A DNA stretch of 64,000 bases from Mucilaginibacter rivuli (GCF_019391655.1 NZ_JAHXPQ010000005.1:310001-374000); one strand, 5' to 3'. Shown: positions 49,224 to 58,573, counted from the stretch's first letter. Numbers and translations are program-made. Notes: generated from the sequence alone by a model not told the origin.

Positions 49224-52200
49224 TTAAAATGCACCCAGCTCATCTATCATCCACTTGGTTTTATAGCTACCCAATTCGGGGCCAACCTCGTGTGTAAGAT
49301 TAGGGAAAATGAATAGTTTTTTCCATGCGGTAATGCTGTTATACATAATCATCTCGTTTGTTGGCGGCACCAGCGGATCCAATAAACCAATACCTACAAT
49401 AACCTTACATTTAATGTTCTGAACAAAATTCTTGAGGTTAAAATATTCAAAATTATCCAACAGCGTTTCTACTTTAATAGCCTTTTGGTCGGCAACGTCG
49501 CGAAATACCGTCATGGGCCATTTATCTTTATAATATGGCATTTTCAGATCAATATAACCCGGATTTTCGGCCTCGCATAATGAAACGCGATGGTCAAGAC
49601 TGGCTAAGCAAAGTGTAAGGTACCCGCCCTGGCTACCACCTGTTACAAATATCGACTCGGTATCAAACATATCGCTATGTGCATACACAAAATCTATCAG
49701 GCGCATAGCATCCATTATAGATCCCCTGTAAATATATTTGTCTTTATCATCCAGGTCATACCCTATATATTCCTCACGCTGCGGGTGTATCACATCGCGG
49801 CTATTACCCTGCCCACGCACATTAAGTGCAAAAAAGGCCATCCCACCCGATTCAGCCGCCGGCACCATGGCGTTACCATAGCCCGGCAGTTGTATAAACA
49901 CCGGCAATTTTTCTTTCGGCTTCCTGTCTTTCGGTACGGTTAACCACGCCCTTATGGTGATATTACCCAACGATTGCATTTCAACCAGGTATATTTTACC
50001 ATTCCCGGTTTCCATTTGGGGTTGCTCCGTCATTTTAAATTGTGGCGGTATAGCAGCAAGTTCTTTTTTGGTTCTGTCCCAAAAAGCATCAAAATCTGCC
50101 GGCCTTGGGTAAGTTGAGCGTATAGCTTCTATATTAACCCCAAAAACCCGTTTTAGTGTATCATCGTAATCGCCAACATCTATAGCAAAGTTTATTTTGT
50201 AAAAGCCTGTTTTTTGCGGCGGTACTTCAACATGCATACGCCTTGTACCACGCGAATCAATACTAACTTTTACAGTGTCTTTCTTTATCAGTTTATCATC
50301 ATCGGTATAAACAAAATAGCTAAATGTGCCGTCAACCTTTTTAAAGAAATTGTTTTTCAGGTCAACATTATAATCAACAATACTATTCGCTTTAAACACA
50401 GCTTCCTTATTACCGGGGTGCTCAATAATAACTACCGACTCGCTGCCCGACTCGGCTTCTTTAACCTTGTCAGCCGCGTCCTGCTTGTTAAATGCCAGGT
50501 ACCTGTTCCAGATATTCAGCTTTTCGTAAACCCATTTGCCAACGTAGCCATTCATATCAGCTCCAATTTCATGCGCCATCGTAGGGAAAACAAACAATTT
50601 TTTATTACCCTTAATGGCATTGAACATTTTGGTGGTAGGGGTTGGCGGAGCCAGGTTATCAAGCATACCAATACCCACAACTGTTGGCGCGGTAATATTC
50701 CCGGCAAAGTTTTGAAGGTCGAAATAATCAAGTGTGTTTAAAAGATCGCCCATTTTTAAGCCTTTATCCTCGGCATAAAGTTTTACCGCTCCTATCGGGA
50801 AAGATTTACTTTCAACAGCCAGATCCCTGAAATTAGAAAACACCGGGTTACTTGCTGTGGTTATCGTCACCCTTTTATCTAAAGCGGATAAGCTTAACGC
50901 AAGGTAAGCACCCATACTTGCACCCGAAGCATAAATGGCTGTCGAGTCGATCTCGGGCCTGCTGCATGCAAAATCAACCAGGCGCACACAATCCATCAGC
51001 ACACCACGCATAATGTACTTGTTCTTATCTTCAATATCGGTACTGATGTATTCTTCGCGACCGGGTTTTATCACGTCATCGCTCATAGGCTGGCCGCGTA
51101 CACTCAGGTTTAATAATGCCATACCGGGGGTAGCCACCAAAGGGTTTGCACCGTTGCCATAACCGGGCAGGTATAAACTTACAGGCAGTTTTTGGCCGGG
51201 ATGTATTTCTTTTGGCAAAGCCATATAGCCCCTGATAACGATATCGTTTAACGAATGCATCTCTATCTGGTACACTTTATCGTTGTGTTCCATGTCGGGC
51301 ATTTCTGTCACTTTGTATTTAGGCGCTACCTGGGCCAGCTCTTTTTTAGCCTTGTTCCAAAAGGCATCAAAATCTGCAGGTTTTGTATTGGTGGCCATTA
51401 TCTTATTCGTATCAACAGCAAAAGCACGGCGCAGGGTATCATCATAGCGCGATGTATTGATCATGAAGCTGATATTATAATAACCCGGGGTACTTTGCGC
51501 CGGTATTTCAAACGATACCGTTTTAGTAGCTTTGGCTTCAACTGTTACAGGTTGTGAGCCATGCGCTACAGGTTTACCATCGTGCGTGGTTACAGCATAC
51601 GATATTTTACCCGACTGAGTAGTTTTAAAATTGCTTTTTACATCAACAGTATATGTTACAGGGCTACTGCTTTTATACACCGCACTTTTTGTTAATGGAT
51701 GTTCAATAAGGTCAATCACCTCAGCATTGGGGTCAACTTTAGGGACAGCCAAAGGTTGCATGGCTTCGGGTTTGTTAAACGCTATCCACTTTTCATAAAC
51801 CTTTAATTTCTGATATACCCAGCCGCCAACATATATACCCTGTTCGGGCCCTACTTCGTGTGCCAGGTTAGGGAAAATGAACAATTTTTTGTCTTTAGAT
51901 GGGATATTGTTCCAGGCATGCATGGAAGCTGCCGGGGCAATAAAGTTATCCAGTAAACCAATACCCATTACCACCGGGCATTTTATATGTTGTGCAAAAC
52001 CCTTTAAGCAATAATAATCCCAAGTTTTTAAACATTTTTCAAAGTCCATGCCTTTGTCTTTGGCATAGTACTTCATGGTATTGATAGGAAATACTTCCGA
52101 ACTCATCGCCCTGATATCCGGGTAACCGGGATTATCGCCTGAGCAAATGGTCACCCTGTCATCAAGGCCCGCTGTAGCCAGCGATAGATAGCCACCCAAA

Positions 52201-53162
52201 CTACCGCCTGTAGTAAATATCGCTTTAGAATCGAGATAGTCCTGGCTGCAGATAAAATCGATAAGCCGCACGCAATCCATCATGATGCCCTTAAATACGT
52301 AAGTCTCTTTATCTTCTACACCAATATTAATCAGGTCGTCATGGTTTTTGGGATTGATCACATCACGGCTGTTGCCATATCCACGCACATTTATACCAAT
52401 ATACGCTATACCTGATACGCCATAGGTGGGTTTCATCTCGCTGTTAAAGCCCGGAAAGGCGATAGACACCGGTAGTTTTTGGCCCGGTTTACGGTTTTTG
52501 GGCAAGGTCATCCAGGAGCGGATGGTTAAATTACCCAACGATTTCATCTCCACCAAAAATACCTCATCGTTTCCTTTGGAGAGGCCTGGCATTGGCGTTA
52601 CCTTAAACTGCGGGGCTACCTTTGCAAGGTCTGCCTTTGTCCTGTCCCAAAAGGGCCAAAAATCATCGGGTACTTTATAGGGCGATACTACCCTGGCCGT
52701 ATCTACACCAAAAACACGGCGAACGGTATCATCGTCATCATTGGTGTTAAGCATAAAATTCACCTTATAAAAGCCTGCCGGTTGCGATGGCATATCCAAC
52801 TGAACATGGGTATTGCCCTTTGCGGGGATAGTTATAGGGAATGCCTTTTTTGTGATCAGGTTGTTTTTGAAATCGGTAATGGCATATGATATATGCCCAA
52901 CCTGGTCTATATTGTATGTGTTCTTAAAATCGATACCGTATTTTATGGTATCCCCCCTTTTAAAAATAGAATTTTTATCGGCAGCCCGTTCTTTGATGAT
53001 CACCTCTTCGGTAACCTTCGCTTCTTCGGGCTGTGCCTTTACAACTTTAGGTTTAACAGTGGTTTTAGGCCTGGTTTGCGCAAATGCGCCATTACCAAAA
53101 CACATCCCTGCAAGCAAGGATACCGCCAATAAAACAAATACTTTAAAATTACTTTTCATCAC
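49224..53162 (-). CDS. Secreted three-module CE7/AXE1-like esterase (1312 residues)
   Basis: A signal peptide (cleavage near AFA-Q, residue 28) is followed by three repeats of an Ig-like beta domain plus an AXE1/CE7-type alpha/beta hydrolase. Module 1 covers about residues 55-465 (Ser321, Asp405, His435), module 2 about 483-895 (Ser749, Asp835, His864), and module 3 about 910-1312 (Ser1177, Asp1262, His1291). The nucleophile motifs are GGSLGG, GASMGA and GGSQGG; the Ser-to-Asp distances are 84-86 and the Asp-to-His distances 29-30 residues, so all three look active. CE7 esterases normally carry one hydrolase domain. The substrate is unknown; acylated sugars are the family expectation. It overlaps the upstream acyltransferase gene by 14 bases. 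Confidence 0.85.
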   Translation of the reverse strand: MMKSNFKVFVLLAVSLLAGMCFGNGAFAQTRPKTTVKPKVVKAQPEEAKVTEEVIIKERAADKNSIFKRGDTIKYGIDFKNTYNIDQVGHISYAITDFKNNLITKKAFPITIPAKGNTHVQLDMPSQPAGFYKVNFMLNTNDDDDTVRRVFGVDTARVVSPYKVPDDFWPFWDRTKADLAKVAPQFKVTPMPGLSKGNDEVFLVEMKSLGNLTIRSWMTLPKNRKPGQKLPVSIAFPGFNSEMKPTYGVSGIAYIGINVRGYGNSRDVINPKNHDDLINIGVEDKETYVFKGIMMDCVRLIDFICSQDYLDSKAIFTTGGSLGGYLSLATAGLDDRVTICSGDNPGYPDIRAMSSEVFPINTMKYYAKDKGMDFEKCLKTWDYYCLKGFAQHIKCPVVMGIGLLDNFIAPAASMHAWNNIPSKDKKLFIFPNLAHEVGPEQGIYVGGWVYQKLKVYEKWIAFNKPEAMQPLAVPKVDPNAEVIDLIEHPLTKSAVYKSSSPVTYTVDVKSNFKTTQSGKISYAVTTHDGKPVAHGSQPVTVEAKATKTVSFEIPAQSTPGYYNISFMINTSRYDDTLRRAFAVDTNKIMATNTKPADFDAFWNKAKKELAQVAPKYKVTEMPDMEHNDKVYQIEMHSLNDIVIRGYMALPKEIHPGQKLPVSLYLPGYGNGANPLVATPGMALLNLSVRGQPMSDDVIKPGREEYISTDIEDKNKYIMRGVLMDCVRLVDFACSRPEIDSTAIYASGASMGAYLALSLSALDKRVTITTASNPVFSNFRDLAVESKSFPIGAVKLYAEDKGLKMGDLLNTLDYFDLQNFAGNITAPTVVGIGMLDNLAPPTPTTKMFNAIKGNKKLFVFPTMAHEIGADMNGYVGKWVYEKLNIWNRYLAFNKQDAADKVKEAESGSESVVIIEHPGNKEAVFKANSIVDYNVDLKNNFFKKVDGTFSYFVYTDDDKLIKKDTVKVSIDSRGTRRMHVEVPPQKTGFYKINFAIDVGDYDDTLKRVFGVNIEAIRSTYPRPADFDAFWDRTKKELAAIPPQFKMTEQPQMETGNGKIYLVEMQSLGNITIRAWLTVPKDRKPKEKLPVFIQLPGYGNAMVPAAESGGMAFFALNVRGQGNSRDVIHPQREEYIGYDLDDKDKYIYRGSIMDAMRLIDFVYAHSDMFDTESIFVTGGSQGGYLTLCLASLDHRVSLCEAENPGYIDLKMPYYKDKWPMTVFRDVADQKAIKVETLLDNFEYFNLKNFVQNIKCKVIVGIGLLDPLVPPTNEMIMYNSITAWKKLFIFPNLTHEVGPELGSYKTKWMIDELGAF

Positions 53163-54405
53163 TCAAAACTACCGTTTGTTCTACTTCGGCATGTTTTTTA
53201 ACTGCATGCGCCCCACCTGATCTTTTCCACAAAAAGTCTTTTATCCTTTTATTCAATGGCTCTTCAATAAACTTATATATCGCTACCGATATTGCTAACA
53301 AACCAAAAAACACATAAAATATGTTCAACTGATCATACTCGAAAGGTGAGTGCCAGTCTAAGCCGTGTTTATCGTAAAACGCGAATGTCCAATCGTTTAA
53401 CCAGTTGATACCTTCGTGCAAAAAGTTATTGATGAAGCCTAAATGTATCAGGTAAAATAAGAAAGAGGCATTACTCAACAACTCTACAAATTTGTTCGAT
53501 AACACTTTTTGCATCACTGTTTCTTCGCGTATCAACCCCAAAAAGAAGAGTATAATTGCCGGGGTTAATAAAACGGTATCCAATATCATACCTGTATAGG
53601 TTTTGATGCCGAAGGCTTCGTTAGGACCAAGCGGTATTAATGAAAAGAAATATACACAAACAAACATCAGCACAAAGCCGATATAGGTAACCTTTATTTT
53701 AGGATTCAGCTTTATTTTATGATAATTAAGTGCCAGCCACATCCCAAAAAATATCTCGAAACAACGGCCAAAAAAGGTGTAATACAACATAAACACGATG
53801 TTGCCCATAAAGCCAAACCAATCGAAATTTTTGAAGATAAATACCAGTAGATAACCTAATGGCAGGTATACCAGCGGCTGCCAGTAAAAAAACTTTTTCT
53901 TTTTAACCAACCAAAAAACGACAGGCGTTATTACATAAAACAACACATCCACGGTTATTGACCAGCCCTGGCCTACGCCTGTAAACTTAAGATTGTCAAA
54001 AAAACCGCGTAAAAAGGTAAAGTTTAAAAACAGGGTGAACCACGGGTGATTTGCATCGCCTATAATGGCGCTTTGATTACCCCTATCGCTGTACCAATAA
54101 ATAAACGCGGCTGCAGTAAAAATAAAATACATGGGGTAAAGCCTGGCTGCGCGGCTTATCCAGTATTTTTTGGCCCATTTCATGGTAAACTCAAAATTAT
54201 CATAGTACCTCACGGTGATCAGGAAACCTGTCAGCACAAAAAACATCGGTAAGCCAATACTCAGCTCGTTAAAGTAACGCTGTACCCCTGCCCCTGCCGA
54301 AGCCGCCAAAATATACCCGGCATGTGTGGCAAAAACCAAAATAGCTGCGAGCGCGCGAACACCTGTTAGTGCGGGGAAGAATTTTTGTTTTCCTTTGTCG
54401 GACAT
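53149..54405 (-). CDS. Acyltransferase 3 (OafA-type) membrane protein B
   Basis: The 418-residue protein has about ten membrane helices. Near the N-terminus TGVRALAAILVFATHAG carries the R-x10-H motif of acyltransferase-3 proteins, which move acyl groups onto sugars of LPS, capsule or other envelope glycans. A short cytosolic tail ends it. It resembles the first gene of the operon (56130-57365) along its length (FNELSIGLPMFFVLTGFLI against FQEFHIGVTIFFVLSGFLI), so the two are paralogues. Confidence 0.88.
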   Translation of the reverse strand: MSDKGKQKFFPALTGVRALAAILVFATHAGYILAASAGAGVQRYFNELSIGLPMFFVLTGFLITVRYYDNFEFTMKWAKKYWISRAARLYPMYFIFTAAAFIYWYSDRGNQSAIIGDANHPWFTLFLNFTFLRGFFDNLKFTGVGQGWSITVDVLFYVITPVVFWLVKKKKFFYWQPLVYLPLGYLLVFIFKNFDWFGFMGNIVFMLYYTFFGRCFEIFFGMWLALNYHKIKLNPKIKVTYIGFVLMFVCVYFFSLIPLGPNEAFGIKTYTGMILDTVLLTPAIILFFLGLIREETVMQKVLSNKFVELLSNASFLFYLIHLGFINNFLHEGINWLNDWTFAFYDKHGLDWHSPFEYDQLNIFYVFFGLLAISVAIYKFIEEPLNKRIKDFLWKRSGGAHAVKKHAEVEQTVVLSDEK

Positions 54406-54425
54406 TACTGTTCTATGTGTTATTG

Positions 54426-55115
54426 TTAATATAAGCCGCCGTTAATATCAATGCAGCTGCCGTTTATGTATGTTGTATCCATCAGCAATTGGATGGTTTT
54501 AAAAATATCATCGGGGTTACCCAGCGCTTTGTTAGGGATGCGGTTTTTCAGGTCTTCCAAATACTTTTCGGGTACCTCGCGTATCAAACCTGTGTTAAAA
54601 TAACCCAGGTTCAGCGTGTTACAGGTAATGCCCTTGCTGGCGTTTTCCTGCACCAAAGTTTTCATCAATCCCCACAAGCCCGATTTACTTGCCGCATAAG
54701 CCGAAGCCCCAACCACCCCTGTTTGCGCCACTACTGATGATATGAATACGATGCGGCCATAACCTTCGGTACGCATATAGGGCAGCAGCAATTTACAAAT
54801 ATAAAACGTTGAGGTTAAGTTAACGTGCAGTAATTTCTCCCATTCCAGTTCGGGAAATTTATGCATTACCGCGTTAAAGCTAACACCCGCGCAGTTAATA
54901 AATTTGATATTAACAAGCGGTGTTTTAATAGCGCCCAATGAGCGCTCGGTTTCTTCAAAGCTGCTCAGGTCAACCTTACACCACTCTACGTTAGGGTGTT
55001 GCAGATCAGGCAGGGTGCTGTTATAAAATGCAACAATAGGCTCATCGGTTGTTTCAACCAACCTTTCTAGCAAATGCCTGCCAATACCTTTTGATGCGCC
55101 TGTTAGTAAATACAT
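54426..55115 (-). CDS. Short-chain dehydrogenase (FabG-like)
   Basis: The 229-residue SDR has the TGASKGIG cofactor loop (residues 5-12), NCAG near 74 and the catalytic YAASK (Tyr140, Lys144) with a Ser in ISSVV. It resembles 3-oxoacyl-ACP reductases, which fits the ketosynthase directly upstream. It lies 4 bases after that gene. Confidence 0.82.
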   Translation of the reverse strand: MYLLTGASKGIGRHLLERLVETTDEPIVAFYNSTLPDLQHPNVEWCKVDLSSFEETERSLGAIKTPLVNIKFINCAGVSFNAVMHKFPELEWEKLLHVNLTSTFYICKLLLPYMRTEGYGRIVFISSVVAQTGVVGASAYAASKSGLWGLMKTLVQENASKGITCNTLNLGYFNTGLIREVPEKYLEDLKNRIPNKALGNPDDIFKTIQLLMDTTYINGSCIDINGGLY

Positions 55116-55119
55116 TATA

Positions 55120-56127
55120 TTAAACTACCTCTGTGTAAATAATAGGTTTTTTTATCTCGATGATAGATGCGCCGTAAGTAAAACCCGCGCCAACACCGGC
55201 AACAATGATCTTCATGCCCGGTTTGATGCGGCCATCGGCTATAGATTCCGACAATGCGATAGGCACCGAACCCGAATTGGTATTACCGATATTTTCGATA
55301 TTGATCACAAATTTTTCGATAGGCTGGTTCAACTCGGCTGCCAAACCTTCGAGCATGCGTTTATTAGCCTGGTGGGGTACAAAGTAATCTATATCATCAA
55401 ACGTAATGTTGTTCTTTTCCATTACTTCTAATATCACCTCTTTAAACAAGGCGATACCACCACTGAAGATACCGCGCGATGTAAATTTCATCATGTGATC
55501 GGTATGCTCAAGGCTCTCTTGTGTCATGGCGTTTTTGCTGCCACCGTGTGATGCTGATACACTCATCAGATCGGTGCTATCCAGTTTACAAATGGTATCG
55601 ATGATCTCGTTATGTTCATCATCAGTATATTCCAATAAAACAACGCCCGCACCATCACCAAATATCAGCGATGTCTTTTTATCCATCGGATCGATAATAC
55701 TGGTCATTTTATCAGCCGCGCAAAGCAATACATTTTTATATTGTTTTGAGTTTAATAATGCCGAACCGATCTCGAAACCATAAAGGAAACCGCTGCAGGC
55801 CGCCATGGCATCAAAGCCCCAGGCATTTTTTGTACCCAGTTTATGGTGTACCACCGCGGCTGTTGAAGGGCAGGGGAAATCGGCGGTCATGGTAGCTACG
55901 ATAATACACTCTACATCCAACACATCCATACCGGCCTGTGCCAAACAAACTTTAGCCGCGTTTACGATCATATCAGAAGTAGCGCCCTCGTTAAAAATAC
56001 GCCTTGCAAATATGCCCGTTTTTTCGCCGATGACTGCGCTGTCCATATTTAAACGGGCACCCAACTCTTCGTTAGTAACCCGGGTTTCCGGTATAAAATG
56101 ACTAATGCTTTTAATTGCTACTCCCAT
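55120..56127 (-). CDS. FabH-like 3-oxoacyl-ACP synthase III
   Basis: The 335-residue thiolase-fold protein has the KAS III catalytic triad: Cys111 in MAACSGFLYG, His252 in PHQANKRM and Asn282 in GNTNSGS. It begins MGVAIKSISHFIPETRVTNEE. KAS III enzymes start fatty-acid or polyketide chains. Its place among acyltransferases suggests a dedicated, non-housekeeping role; the housekeeping FabH should lie elsewhere. It lies 2 bases after the first acyltransferase gene. No acyl carrier protein gene is in the operon. Confidence 0.88.
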   Translation of the reverse strand: MGVAIKSISHFIPETRVTNEELGARLNMDSAVIGEKTGIFARRIFNEGATSDMIVNAAKVCLAQAGMDVLDVECIIVATMTADFPCPSTAAVVHHKLGTKNAWGFDAMAACSGFLYGFEIGSALLNSKQYKNVLLCAADKMTSIIDPMDKKTSLIFGDGAGVVLLEYTDDEHNEIIDTICKLDSTDLMSVSASHGGSKNAMTQESLEHTDHMMKFTSRGIFSGGIALFKEVILEVMEKNNITFDDIDYFVPHQANKRMLEGLAAELNQPIEKFVINIENIGNTNSGSVPIALSESIADGRIKPGMKIIVAGVGAGFTYGASIIEIKKPIIYTEVV

Positions 56128-56129
56128 TG

Positions 56130-57365
56130 TTATTCGTTATTAATTGTGATTATAGTTTCGGCCTTGTGTTGTTTTGGGGCTATTAAAAATCCCGATCTGC
56201 GTATATAATGATTTAACTTTTCTTCAACATTTAAATACAGTACTATTGATATAGCATTAAGGGCAATGAATATGAACACCAGGTTCAAAACATCATTTTG
56301 GAATGGCGATACCCAATCAACATTCCATTTATCATATAAGGCAAAAACCTTTTCGTTTAACCAGTTTGTTGATGCCAGCAACATGTTATATATGTAACCT
56401 AAGTGAACCAGGTAAAATATATACGATGCCTTGCCCAGCAGTTCGATAAAGGGAGTAGCCAATGCCTTTTTTAAACCACTTTGCTCGGTTAGCAAGCCGT
56501 AAAAGAACAATGTAATGGATGCCGCCAGCAAATAGTTATTGGTAATGATACCTAAAGGGTTTTGCTGACCGTACTCCTGCCCCGGTAAAACAGGCAGCAC
56601 CGACATGATCCACACGCAAAAGAAGATCATAAAAAAGCCGATATACGTAAACATTAACTTGTTGCTACGCTCAAACCCTTTACGCTTTACAAACAGTGCC
56701 AATAATATCCCTGCAAAGAACTCAAAACACCTCCCTAAAAAGGTATTCAACATCATAAAAGTAAAGTTGCCAAAGAAACCATACCAGTTAACGTTCCTGA
56801 ATATCAATACCAAAACAAAGCCAAAACCTGTAATAATAAAGGGCTGCAGGTAAAAGCGGCCCCATTTTTTGGCCGCGAAAAACATGAGCGGGGCCGAAAA
56901 ATAAAAGCATTCTTCGACTGTGAGCGACCAGCCTTGCCCTATACCTGTAAATTTAAACTGGTCGAAAAAGCCACGCACAAAAGTGATATTCATCAAAAAC
57001 ACACCTACCGGGTGGTTAAATCCATTTAAAATAGCACCGTCTTTTGTAATATAGTAAGAAATGAACGCTCCTATAGTTAATAAAAAATACATAGGATAGA
57101 TACGCGCTACCCTGTTTTTCAAGTATTGTTTAAACCAATCTGTTGTTAAAGAAAAATTATCATAATACCGGAAGGCGATCAAAAAACCGGAGAGTACAAA
57201 AAATATGGTTACCCCGATGTGGAACTCCTGGAAAAAACGTTGCACAAAATGGGGAAGATTTTCATCAAAAACATAGTGGAAATGAGATATGAATACAAGG
57301 TATGCTGCCAGTGCCCTTACGCCTGTTAATGCCGGGATGTAATTTTGCAGCGGTTTTTGAGACAA
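56130..57365 (-). CDS. Acyltransferase 3 (OafA-type) membrane protein A
   Basis: The 411-residue protein, with about ten membrane helices, carries the R-x10-H motif in TGVRALAAYLVFISHFH. It is the first gene of the seven-gene operon and a paralogue of acyltransferase B. No clear TAnnTTTG box was found in the 71 bases up to the radical SAM gene. Confidence 0.88.
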   Translation of the reverse strand: MSQKPLQNYIPALTGVRALAAYLVFISHFHYVFDENLPHFVQRFFQEFHIGVTIFFVLSGFLIAFRYYDNFSLTTDWFKQYLKNRVARIYPMYFLLTIGAFISYYITKDGAILNGFNHPVGVFLMNITFVRGFFDQFKFTGIGQGWSLTVEECFYFSAPLMFFAAKKWGRFYLQPFIITGFGFVLVLIFRNVNWYGFFGNFTFMMLNTFLGRCFEFFAGILLALFVKRKGFERSNKLMFTYIGFFMIFFCVWIMSVLPVLPGQEYGQQNPLGIITNNYLLAASITLFFYGLLTEQSGLKKALATPFIELLGKASYIFYLVHLGYIYNMLLASTNWLNEKVFALYDKWNVDWVSPFQNDVLNLVFIFIALNAISIVLYLNVEEKLNHYIRRSGFLIAPKQHKAETIITINNE

Positions 57366-57437
57366 AACTGTATTTTTACTAATAGTATAGTAGGTAGTTA
57401 TTTTGCAAAACCAATACCATTAATATTGGATGTACGC

Positions 57438-58394
57438 CTATAAAGATAATGCAGAACCTTGAATAATCCCTCTTTTACGGATAGTTTCGTCGATAAAATG
57501 TTGAATTTCTGATTTTTTGAGCTGCCAGTTGGGAGCGATGAGCAGATCACGGTCTGACAGACCGAATAAACGCTGTATCACAATGTCTTCGCGAACCAGG
57601 GGAAGCAGTTCGCATAAAAAATCGGCATACTCGGGCAGGCTGAACAACTTGAAGGGTTCGCGTTTATATTTAACGCCCATAATAGAGCCTTCAACTATAT
57701 GCAGGTGATGAAACTTAACGAACTTTATCTGCGGGAAGCGGTTGATCTCGTCGGCATACTTCAGCATCATCTCGTGGCTCTCACCGGGAAGGCCAAAGAT
57801 GGTGTGCACGCAGATATCCAGTTTTGAGTTTTTAACCAGTTCTAAAGCGTTAATCAGCTCGCCGTGCGTACAGCCCCGGTTAAGCTGGGCAAGGGTTTCA
57901 TCGTAAATAGATTCCATACCCATTTCCAGGTCAACATCAAACCTGTCGGTATAACTCTCCAGCAAGGCTATCTTTTCCGCGTCGATACAATCCGGCCGGG
58001 TACCTACCGATAGGCCAACTATGTTTTCGGGCTCAATGCTCAGCGCCTCATCGTACAACATTTTTAAATAATGAGTGGGGGCATAAGTGTTGGTGTTGGG
58101 CTGGAAGTAGATAATGAACTTATCGGCCTTATTGCCTTTTCGGGCACGCTCCATCCCTTTTATCACCTGTTCGCGGATACTTGGGTTTTCGCGGGAGACT
58201 GAAGGCGTAAATGAATCGACATTGCAATAGGTACAACCACCAAATCCTTTGGAGCCATCGCGATTGGGGCAGGTAAAATTACCATCTACAATTACTTTAA
58301 AAACGCGTTGGCCATTGTATTTCTTTCGTAGCCATGCGCCGTAATTATTGTAAGATTTAAAACCCTCGGCTACCGGTGTTACTTCTGCTTGCAT
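57438..58394 (-). CDS. TIGR01212-type radical SAM protein (YtqA-like)
   Basis: The 318-residue protein has the cluster motif CPNRDGSKGFGGCTYCN (C-x11-C-x2-C), the spacing of TIGR01212 radical SAM proteins rather than the CxxxCxxC of most families. VGTRPDCI and VHTIFGLPGESHEMM are also typical. The activity is unknown, possibly tRNA-linked. A longer reading adds 24 residues, but they would span the promoter box at 58400-58407 and part of a palindromic repeat, so the ATG at 58394 is chosen. Confidence 0.88.
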   Translation of the reverse strand: MQAEVTPVAEGFKSYNNYGAWLRKKYNGQRVFKVIVDGNFTCPNRDGSKGFGGCTYCNVDSFTPSVSRENPSIREQVIKGMERARKGNKADKFIIYFQPNTNTYAPTHYLKMLYDEALSIEPENIVGLSVGTRPDCIDAEKIALLESYTDRFDVDLEMGMESIYDETLAQLNRGCTHGELINALELVKNSKLDICVHTIFGLPGESHEMMLKYADEINRFPQIKFVKFHHLHIVEGSIMGVKYKREPFKLFSLPEYADFLCELLPLVREDIVIQRLFGLSDRDLLIAPNWQLKKSEIQHFIDETIRKRGIIQGSALSL

Positions 58395-58399
58395 TGCCG

Positions 58400-58407
58400 C
58401 AAAGATA
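58400..58407 (-). promoter_or_regulatory. -7 box directly ahead of the radical SAM gene
   Basis: The minus strand reads TATCTTTG, ending 5 bases before the ATG at 58394, so the message may be leaderless. Confidence 0.5.
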
Positions 58408-58420
58408 CGGAATAGAATCA

Positions 58421-58516
58421 AGAGGCAAGAATCAAGAGCCAAGACATGAAAACCAAGACCTTTCAAATACTATCCAATTATTCAGTCTTGGTTCCTGCAT
58501 CTTGATTCTTGCTTCT
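58421..58516. repeat. Palindromic CAAGAATCAAGA-type repeat between divergent genes
   Basis: The outer arms (58421-58437 and 58500-58516, 17 bases) are complementary with one mismatch, and the inner arms CCAAGAC and GTCTTGG (near 58439 and 58485) also pair. It fills the gap between the radical SAM gene and icmF. Confidence 0.7.
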
Positions 58517-58545
58517 ATCTACTAACCTATCTCACAAAAATTGGT

Positions 58546-58553
58546 TAATTTTG
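58546..58553 (+). promoter_or_regulatory. icmF -7 box
   Basis: TAATTTTG ends 20 bases before the ATG at 58574. Confidence 0.5.
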
Positions 58554-58573
58554 TATTTATAACCAATTATAGC

